DNA from: Eutrigla gurnardus
Lineage: Eukaryota > Chordata > Actinopteri > Perciformes > Triglidae
Reading direction: 5' to 3'
Assembly: GCA_963514095.1 (NCBI GenBank)
Contig: OY741266.1
Span: 12,493,297-12,557,296 of the forward strand
Length of the DNA stretch: 64,000 nucleotides
Each line of letters opens with the position of its first letter. Positions within the stretch are counted from its first letter, which is position 1. A model generated the notes under the pieces. The model saw nothing but the letters and a program-made list of their open reading frames with translations, had not been told where the DNA came from and searched no databases. This document shows positions 48,501 to 64,000 of the stretch, piece after piece. The position numbers and the translations under genes are program-made.

Positions 48501-50189
48501 TTTTGGTTGAAATCAGCGCTTTAACATCAATCAGATACCGGTATTTCAAATTGCAAAACCAATTTTTCACATGTTTCACAGATGAAAGGGGAATTTTCCA
48601 GCGTTTTTCCAGCTGATGTTGAGTTAGAAATGTGAGAGAAAATATTTGAAATCAGAATTATTTTTTTCTCACTTGCCTCCCAGGACTCCCATCGAACCCA
48701 CATAAAGCGTGGTATTGGTTTTGCTATACAATCTTGTAATACAAGACACAGGACATAACAGGTATCACTGAGATAAATACCTTAACTGGAATCATGCCTC
48801 TCCAAAGTGACACGTCTTTGCAATCAGCGGAAGGTGTCATGGGTAATTGTAGGTCTAACCGGTTCTAGCTGTTCTCTTCTGTTTTGAATCTTTGTGCAGA
48901 GCTAACTTGCTGCTCACTGTACCTTCATATCTACCGGTCAGATATGAGAGGCATTAAATCTATCTCTTAGCATGAGAAAAAAAGTGTATTTCCCAAAAGA
49001 ACTATTTTTTTACATCCTGTAACACAAATGTTATCTCAAACGACAAAATATTTGCAGCTCAGGTTGGAATCATATCCTGGCTCCATTTAGATTTGTGGCT
49101 CCTTGTGGCTGTAATGCAGGTTTTCCTATGCAAGCCTCACAAGGAATTCTCATTAAACAAAAATGAACAGATGTTATCTGCAGAGAGTAAAAGCTTCTGT
49201 GTTCTCGCTGGTCAGGGCATCTTTCACAGGAACAACCTTTACAAATTATTCATGTTTGTTTCTTTCAGGGGGAAAACAGAGTGCACAGAGCATCCATACA
49301 AGATGCACAGCTGACGGGTGCTAATGTGTGTTAGTTACATAATCCCATTTCTAGAGAGTCAGAGAAATCCTGACCTCTGATAGCTGTCTCTCCATGCTGG
49401 CGAATGGAAGCCACACTGTGCCAAACCCACACCACTAAATCTAAATCAGTGTTTCTCCAGTAAAATGGGTGAAATATTTTACTTGTTTCCACTTAAATGT
49501 GAGAAGGTTGTAATGTTAATTCAGTAATCTGAATTTAAGGTGTTTTCTCATGTATGACATCAATTCTAATCTAAACACAGACTGAGAAAACTATGAATGA
49601 GAAAGCTACAGGTCATCCTGCAGGTGTCAGCCTTTGGCTTCCCTGTTTAGTTGACCTTTTGTTTCTTAGAAGATGACTCAAATATGTGATGCATGAAAGG
49701 GGGGGGAAGAAATGTCTTTCCTTTTGAGTTTTAACTTGATTTACCTACAGAAATAATTGTGTTAAACTCAGTCTTCTCTCCTTATCTAGCTGCTGGGCCT
49801 TGCTTGCTTCATTGACCCAGATCTTGACCTGTTTGTCCAGCTAGTGAACAGGAGAATTAGTGTTCATATGAATTAATAGCATTTTTACAAAGACTACAAA
49901 GTCAACAAAAATGAGCTATGAAGTACCACAGACACGTGGCAGAGTGCAATCAGGAAGGAAGCACTGACAGACAGGCAGGCCATCCAATTACTTTCTCCAC
50001 CTGACTTTTTTGATTGGAAGGATCAGAGCATTTCATGTTGATGGCTATCGGTATGTTATGAGGATTTCAAGTAATATAATATAAAGTGTTTCAGAGTAGA
50101 ATCACCTCCTCAACCTTTAATTATCCCCAAAGATGTATGTGCTCTTGGTAAAAGTGGGGATAATAAGTGTCAGTTATAAATGGTGTCAC
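45521..50189. other. 4.7 kb without a recognisable gene
   Basis: Mostly AT-rich unique sequence. It contains a small inverted repeat at 46167-46305 (listed separately) and a dispersed-repeat-like patch at about 48200-48320 (gggcagttgctaggaattct and gggccccctgaaaga). It could hold regulatory DNA downstream of the dopamine receptor gene, but nothing in the sequence proves it. Confidence 0.45.
46167..46305. repeat. Short inverted repeat, MITE-like
   Basis: GTAACCTACATA at 46167-46178 is mirrored by TATGTAGGTTAC at 46294-46305. Internal acataggagacac and gtgtcctatgt extend the symmetry imperfectly. Confidence 0.6.
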
Positions 50190-51608
50190 TTATATGGGTA
50201 TCTGCGTCAGTCTGTCTTGGTCGTTACTCTCCTCGGTGTCCGTCACCTGCTCCGAGTTTGTCCCCCCGTGATAAAACACGGTCACCGTTGTGTTCCCGCT
50301 GTCCTCGCTCCCCCTGAACTTCCGGGCACAGGACACGTCCAGCTTCGCGCTCAGCGGGCTCTCCTGCTTCAGGTGTCCGGCCTCGTTGCTCGCCATGGCC
50401 GTCTCCACCGCCGCGCTCACCGCGGCCCAGCAGCCTCGTCCGCGGCAGCGCAACAGGCGCAGGAAGGCGTCCCTGAAGTCCGCGTTGAATGCATAGATAA
50501 CCGGGTTGAGGGACGAATTGCTCCAGCCGATCCACACGAAGACGTCGAAGGTTTTTTCACTGACGCAGTAGGGCCCCCGCTGGGCCCCCGGGGTCTTTGG
50601 TCCGGGACAGAAGGGCAGTGCGCAGTTCAGGACGAAGAATGGCAACCAGCAGCATACAAACACACCCATGATGATGCTCAGAGTTTTCAGGACTTTCGTC
50701 TCTTTTCTGATGGAGACGTTGAGCTCCCGGTGGGACTGGTTGGGGTGCTGGGAGTCCGGGTGAACACTCGCGTGAGACTGGTACGAGTTGGTGCCTATTT
50801 CCGTGCACAGGTGCGGACAGAGTTCAGGTACGTCCAAGCGGCAACTCTGCGCGTGCTCCGCCGCCCGCTCCAGGGAGGATATCATCCGGATCTGCATCTG
50901 GGCTATCCGGTAGATGCGCGTGTATGTGACGATCATGATGGCCACGGGGATGTAGAAGCTGATGAGAGAGGAGGAGATGGCGTAGGCGCGGCTCAAGCTG
51001 GAGTCGCAGCTCCCATCCACACTCTCACCGCGAGGCGCAAAGTCGTCCCCGGCCGCGCGGTGCCAGTTCAGCTGCACGGGAACGAAGGAGATGACCACGG
51101 AGACTGTCCAGGTGACGCCGATCATCACGGATGCCACCTTCTTGTTCATACTCCTCTCGTAGAGAAAGGGGCTGGAGATTGCCCAGTATCGGTCCACGCT
51201 GATGACGCACAAGTTGAGGATGGAGGCCGTGGAGCACATGATGTCGCATGCCAGCCAGGTCTTACAGAACCCTCCAAACGGCCAGAAACCAGCCACCTCG
51301 GCCGCGGCTTTCCACGGCATCACCAGCGCGGCGACCAGGAGGTCCGACAGAGCCAGAGACACGATGAAGATGTTGGTTACTTTGGCGCGCAGATGCCGGA
51401 AGCGATAAACGGCTGCGCACACCGTGAAGTTACCAAAAAGCGTCCAGATGATAAGTAGCGCCAGGACGCAGCCCGTTAAAGCTCGGTGCGCCGGTAACTC
51501 CTCCCTGCTGCCGGATCCTACCAGTGCCAAGCCGGTCGCGTTATTCATTGCCTGGTCCGGTCCTGCGCGCGGCCATATGTCAGACCGAAAGGACGAGAAG
51601 AAATGCAT
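50190..51608 (-). CDS. D1-like dopamine receptor (class A GPCR), intronless
   Basis: D1-type dopamine receptors raise cAMP through Gs/Golf at the plasma membrane. The 472-residue frame has seven hydrophobic segments and class A marks: N60 (FGN), D89 (SLALSDLL), C115 and C201 for the extracellular disulfide, D122 for the amine, D139-R140-Y141, serines 213/214/217 in TM5 for the catechol, CWLP at 320-323, NPVIY at 368-372 and membrane-proximal cysteines 388/393. [13 protein letters not shown] after TM5 and the absence of introns mark the D1 branch. M21 (MNNATG, an N-glycosylation site just after) may be the true start, since family N-termini are short. Intracellular loop 3 is longer than in D1 or D5 (about residues 255-302), and the tail ends DRLTQIPI. 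The subtype (D5, or teleost D6/D1C or D7) cannot be fixed by eye; LSIIMGVFV and FFVLNC lean toward D1C/D6. Confidence 0.92.
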   Translation of the reverse strand: MHFFSSFRSDIWPRAGPDQAMNNATGLALVGSGSREELPAHRALTGCVLALLIIWTLFGNFTVCAAVYRFRHLRAKVTNIFIVSLALSDLLVAALVMPWKAAAEVAGFWPFGGFCKTWLACDIMCSTASILNLCVISVDRYWAISSPFLYERSMNKKVASVMIGVTWTVSVVISFVPVQLNWHRAAGDDFAPRGESVDGSCDSSLSRAYAISSSLISFYIPVAIMIVTYTRIYRIAQMQIRMISSLERAAEHAQSCRLDVPELCPHLCTEIGTNSYQSHASVHPDSQHPNQSHRELNVSIRKETKVLKTLSIIMGVFVCCWLPFFVLNCALPFCPGPKTPGAQRGPYCVSEKTFDVFVWIGWSNSSLNPVIYAFNADFRDAFLRLLRCRGRGCWAAVSAAVETAMASNEAGHLKQESPLSAKLDVSCARKFRGSEDSGNTTVTVFYHGGTNSEQVTDTEESNDQDRLTQIPI

Positions 51609-52727
51609 TCATTCCGACCATTAACAGGAACAAACTAGGGTCCATCGGTGTGTGGAGTGAGTGCGCGTCCTGCTCCAGTCGGACTGATCTGTGATGCTGC
51701 TCCGAGCGCAGAGCAGATTTACTGGGGAGCACATGCACCACCAGCTGGTACTCAGTGCTGACGGCACACAGCGCAGAGACGCGCAGCGCTGAGGAGGAAT
51801 CAGCATTCTAGTTTTATATTCCCTCTCCTTTCCATAATTCCCACCGCGCCATTAGTGGTTCTATTGTAATTCAGAACTGACCACAATAATAATTTTTTGT
51901 TCATTTTTACAGCACCTTCATACCGAAGATACACAGTGCTTACAGTTCAGCACTTTGATTAATTACAATCAGACACTGAACATGGAATACATTTCACTAC
52001 TATATAATAGGATATACAGATAGACAAATAAAACAACTAATTCATATTAGAGAAATGATGGGTTAACAGTAGGCCTGGACATATGGCAAAACTCTTCTAT
52101 CCCAATTTAGGTAATTTCACATATACCGAAATATATTACAATATAGCACGTTTTTTGTTGTTCAATAAATAAAATGTCAGTAAATAATGGCAATTATGAC
52201 AATAAAACAAAACAGGACACAACAGAACAGAACAAAAAAACATGAACATCTAACACACAGGACTACAACTACTGCGGAAAATATCAGTCATATTTAATTT
52301 CATATATTCTAAACACCTTTTTTATAGCTCTTTCTCATTATTAGTTGTAGTGTCTGTTTTTATGTTGCCACAACTCTCGATGCTACATTGCAAATACGTC
52401 CATAAATTCTGTGAGCCAGTGTCTCTGTTCCATTCAGACGTGTTCTCTGTAACTTTACACTCTCAAGTTGTTATCTTGGTGAAAAAGTGTGCAAACACAG
52501 TAAACTTGACTCGGCCTAACATGTGCAGGGGAAAAAACACACCTGATGCAAATTTATAATCAATCTGTTTTATTTGTTTTATTCTTCACCTCATCAATTC
52601 AATCCAATTCAATTTATGTATAGTATCATATCACAAAACAAGTTCTCATGACACTTTCCACATAGAGCAGAAACACAATCATTATTTTCCCATCACCACC
52701 CAGGAGCAAGCCTAAGTGTAATGCACT
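51609..52727. other. Probable receptor 5' flank and intergenic DNA
   Basis: GC-rich up to about 51800 (probable receptor 5' UTR/promoter, minus strand), then AT-rich. A dispersed-repeat tail (tccaattcaatttatgtata ... gacactttccacatagagca) lies at about 52600-52675. No further gene is seen. Confidence 0.45.
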
Positions 52728-61571
<8,844 letters not shown>

Positions 61572-63590
61572 TGAAAGGAAACTTGGGTGAAACGGACTGG
61601 ATAAACTGGCTGGTTGGTTCCACCCTTAAATGCATTTGCCAAATAGCAGCCCTAGTAAAGACAAGAACTGCCTTCTTTTGATCTGGCACCACTTCTCATT
61701 AGTGCTGCATGGTGTAAGGGGGAGGCCCACTGCAGACATTTCTTTGACAACTTAAAGAACTGGTTTGAGGAACGAGGAACGAGTTCCAAGTTTATGTAGT
61801 TATTGTGAGTCTCTTTGTGCCAACCTGCATGCATTTGTATGAGGTACTTATTCATAGTCAGTGTATCACACAGAAGATGGCGGGAGGGGACGATATAACA
61901 TTCTATTCTTATTCCACAATAAGGTGAATCTCCATAATCGTGAATATCATCACGGGGGACATGAAAAAGCTGTCTAGCTCACTATCATGGTAGAAAAGTG
62001 AAAAATTAAGCCTGATTTAAAAAACACAGGATCCAAAAATCAAGCGTAGCATTAGTTCTGGCAGGCCACGACGTCAAGCTCTAAATCAGCAGCAACAGCA
62101 TAGCTGTCAAAACCGAGGAGATCAGCTGATGGCTCAGCTGACTCCCCGTGCTCGCTTCCTATTGGGAAATTGCATTCAGAGCGCGCTATTTAAACTGCTC
62201 TAGCCTGACCTCCCTCGTTGCTTCCTCTCCCGGCGTTTGCAACCCAGCTCCACCCCAGCTCCTCCCGTCATCTGTTATGTACCTTACCATTGTTCTTGTT
62301 GGTTGCTCTGCTCTGTCTGGGTTTTTCTTTGCTGCTACGCTCCCTGCTTATGCCGTTCATGATGGCTCATGAAGGGCAGGAAGGTGTGCTCTTCCTAGCT
62401 GTTGTAACGCTCCTGCGGTCCTGTCGTCAGCACGTTTGAACTTTGTAAATTGTTAATCTTTTTACAACAAAAATTAAGAGGAAAAACATACAGTAAAGAA
62501 ACAAGAAAAGTAAGCCTTGTCGACTGGATTTTACTTCCTCCTAAGGTTGTTAGCTAGCTGTCTAGTTTTGTGAGACTGGAACGCATTACGAGGGCAGCAT
62601 AATCATCTTATTTAAGATTATTTGAGGTGCGAGACAATACAAATATTTGTTTCTTAACAGAATGGAAAGTAAAAAAGTTTTAAGCATATTTTGATGATTA
62701 TTTAGATAATATCGTGAATCACAATAATTTTCGACCGGATAATCATGACATGATACTGTCCAATGATTACTGACATGGGAGTCTGTGGGCGGGGTCAGCA
62801 GTCAAACATAGCCACCTAAAAGAAAGGCACCAGACTCAATTGATAAAAACAATATTGATACGTTTCAGAATCAGGTCCTTTCTGGCGTAAGCTGGAGGTG
62901 TGCTGACCACCACCTACTGTAGATAACACAATTACTATAGATACCTACCTCACACAACCCCACTTCAATTTGTCAGAACTATCGCTTTAAAGTTAAGCTG
63001 AAATGAAAAAATGCCTCTCTAACCCATATCATATTGTTCATATTTATAATTGTCCTAATTTTATATCAAAATCCAACATCTTTTTCTTCTTGGAAAACAA
63101 ACGACGACACATGCATACATCAGCTGGTCCATTTCGACCAGTAATATCATGACATCCATCCATTTAACAATCTGCACCTTTTACCAGCTGGAGAAGGTGG
63201 TGAGATAATATTTTTCTAATGTGGCGCCCCCTCGTGTACAGCTGACTACGCCACCCCTTGAACTAAGTTTGCCTAAACTAATACCAGAGCAAAGGGAACT
63301 CTGTCCCAATAATCTGCACAGACACAGGTTTTTAGAAAAGTATAAAAATACAATGTTTATTAATGCCTAAGTTGATTGTGTTGTTTCTGGTTGGTCAGCA
63401 GATAAATATAAAAAAGAAATAAATACACAAATAAATAAATACAGGGGATTGCAAAGCGGACGGCACACAAGCCAGAGAGGCCGTTAAGAAATACCAAATA
63501 GAAGGGTTAGGGTGCCAATATCACTCGTGAACAAAGCCTGTGCACACACGGGAACTTCACATCACTCTTATAAACTTGATTTAAAGACTT
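61572..63590. other. No gene recognised; possible promoter-like patch
   Basis: Upstream flank of the GS-like gene (minus strand). At 62160-62300 a TATA-like gctatttaaactgc is followed by a pyrimidine-rich stretch (cctgacctccctcgttgctt), which could be a promoter or LTR piece; no pair was found. The rest is AT-rich. Confidence 0.35.
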
Positions 63591-63591
63591 A

Positions 63592-63915
63592 GGGCCCTAG
63601 TTTCGTGGCGCAGCGCAGGGTGGCGCAGGGTGGCGGAGCCGGCGTAATGCAAGTTTCGACCCGCGCAGCCTTGCGCACGGCCAGTTTGTCAGTTTAGTGG
63701 ATCGCCTGCGCCAAGATGGGTGTGGCGGCGCAGCAGGGGGAGGCGTCACAGATTCAGCTTGGTGCAGCGGAAGTTTCGTGGCAAAAAGCCTCGCTGAGAC
63801 TGCGCCGAAAGCCCGCCAGCTCCAACCTGGTCTACTCTTGGCGTAAGGCGAAGTACAGCTGGCGGAGTGGCAGTTTGGCTGACTGGCGCGCAGTGCACAC
63901 AAGTTACCGAGACCT
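63592..63915. repeat. GC-rich teleost dispersed repeat (gggccctagtttcg type)
   Basis: Begins tagggccctagtttcgtggc followed by many gcgca/tgcgcc units, against AT-rich flanks. This is typical of the ends of a DNA-transposon-derived repeat. The right end is not clear within the window; frames inside are compositional artefacts. Confidence 0.45.
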
Positions 63916-64000
63916 CACAGGCAGGTTTCCACAGTTCCAGGCACATTTACATGCAATAAATAATCACAACAAACACTATTTAATGCAACTAACTGAATCA

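Noticed and set aside
50133..51458. Long plus-strand frame of 441 codons
   Set aside because: It lies antisense to the dopamine receptor exon. It is rich in Arg, Val and Gly from the GC-rich complement and has no family features.
63597..63946. Minus-strand frames of 101 and 66 codons
   Set aside because: They arise from the GC-rich dispersed repeat; composition is biased and no domain is visible.

Overview
The window is nuclear DNA of a ray-finned (teleost) fish, most likely a spiny-rayed one. The evidence is spliced vertebrate genes (cep41-like, beta-tubulin, D1-type dopamine receptor, glutamine-synthetase-like, C2H2 zinc finger) sitting among repeats typical of teleosts: L2 and L1/Tx1 LINEs, a tRNA-headed SINE, Tc1/mariner, hAT, Ty3/gypsy and BEL/Pao elements, an old endogenous-retrovirus env piece, and many microsatellites. 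There are no operons or bacterial signals. No search tools were available; family names rest on motifs read by eye.

Layout. 1-5 kb: 3' half of a Ty3/gypsy Pol (integrase), then LTR-like DNA. 5-8.3 kb: a small two-exon acidic-protein gene model and a decayed SGNH-like gene. 9.3-12.9 kb (minus): a cep41-like gene whose visible exons are clean, but which lacks one early exon and the first half of the rhodanese domain; a hAT element lies in one intron. 13.2-16 kb: LINE 3' ends, a CpG-rich stretch and a C2H2 zinc-finger exon. 18-20 kb: gypsy RT and BEL/Pao integrase relics. 20.5-22.6 kb (minus): an unnamed multi-exon zinc-ribbon gene with one frameshift. 22.9-23.0 kb: (AT)n beside a perfect 62-bp palindrome. 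23,627-30,561: a complete Ty3 chromovirus insertion with a CCACA target duplication, whose 3' LTR holds a hAT element with its own 8-bp duplication. 30.9-32.7 kb (minus): a frameshifted beta-tubulin gene. 33.2-38.9 kb (minus): an L2 LINE split by a 2.1-kb DNA element that carries its own spliced exons. 40.9-45.5 kb: a SINE abutting an L1-type LINE. 50.2-51.6 kb (minus): an intact intronless D1-like dopamine receptor. 52.7-61.6 kb (minus): a six-exon glutamine-synthetase-like gene with its frame open from start to stop.

How it fits together. The most notable locus is the glutamine-synthetase paralogue. It assembles into 367 codons plus stop and keeps most metal- and nucleotide-site residues, but it has lost several substrate-site residues, so it looks like an expressed pseudoenzyme. 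Its introns are packed with a hAT, two copies of one MITE, a SINE whose 3' end supplies the pyrimidine run of a splice acceptor, an ERV env fragment, a pdcl3 gene fragment, a second hAT, an L2 tail and a complete but dead Tc1 copy. The Ty3 chromovirus shows sequence evidence for self-priming: an 11-nt match between the expected RNA start and the primer-binding site. Most other mobile coding regions carry stops or frameshifts and are fossils.
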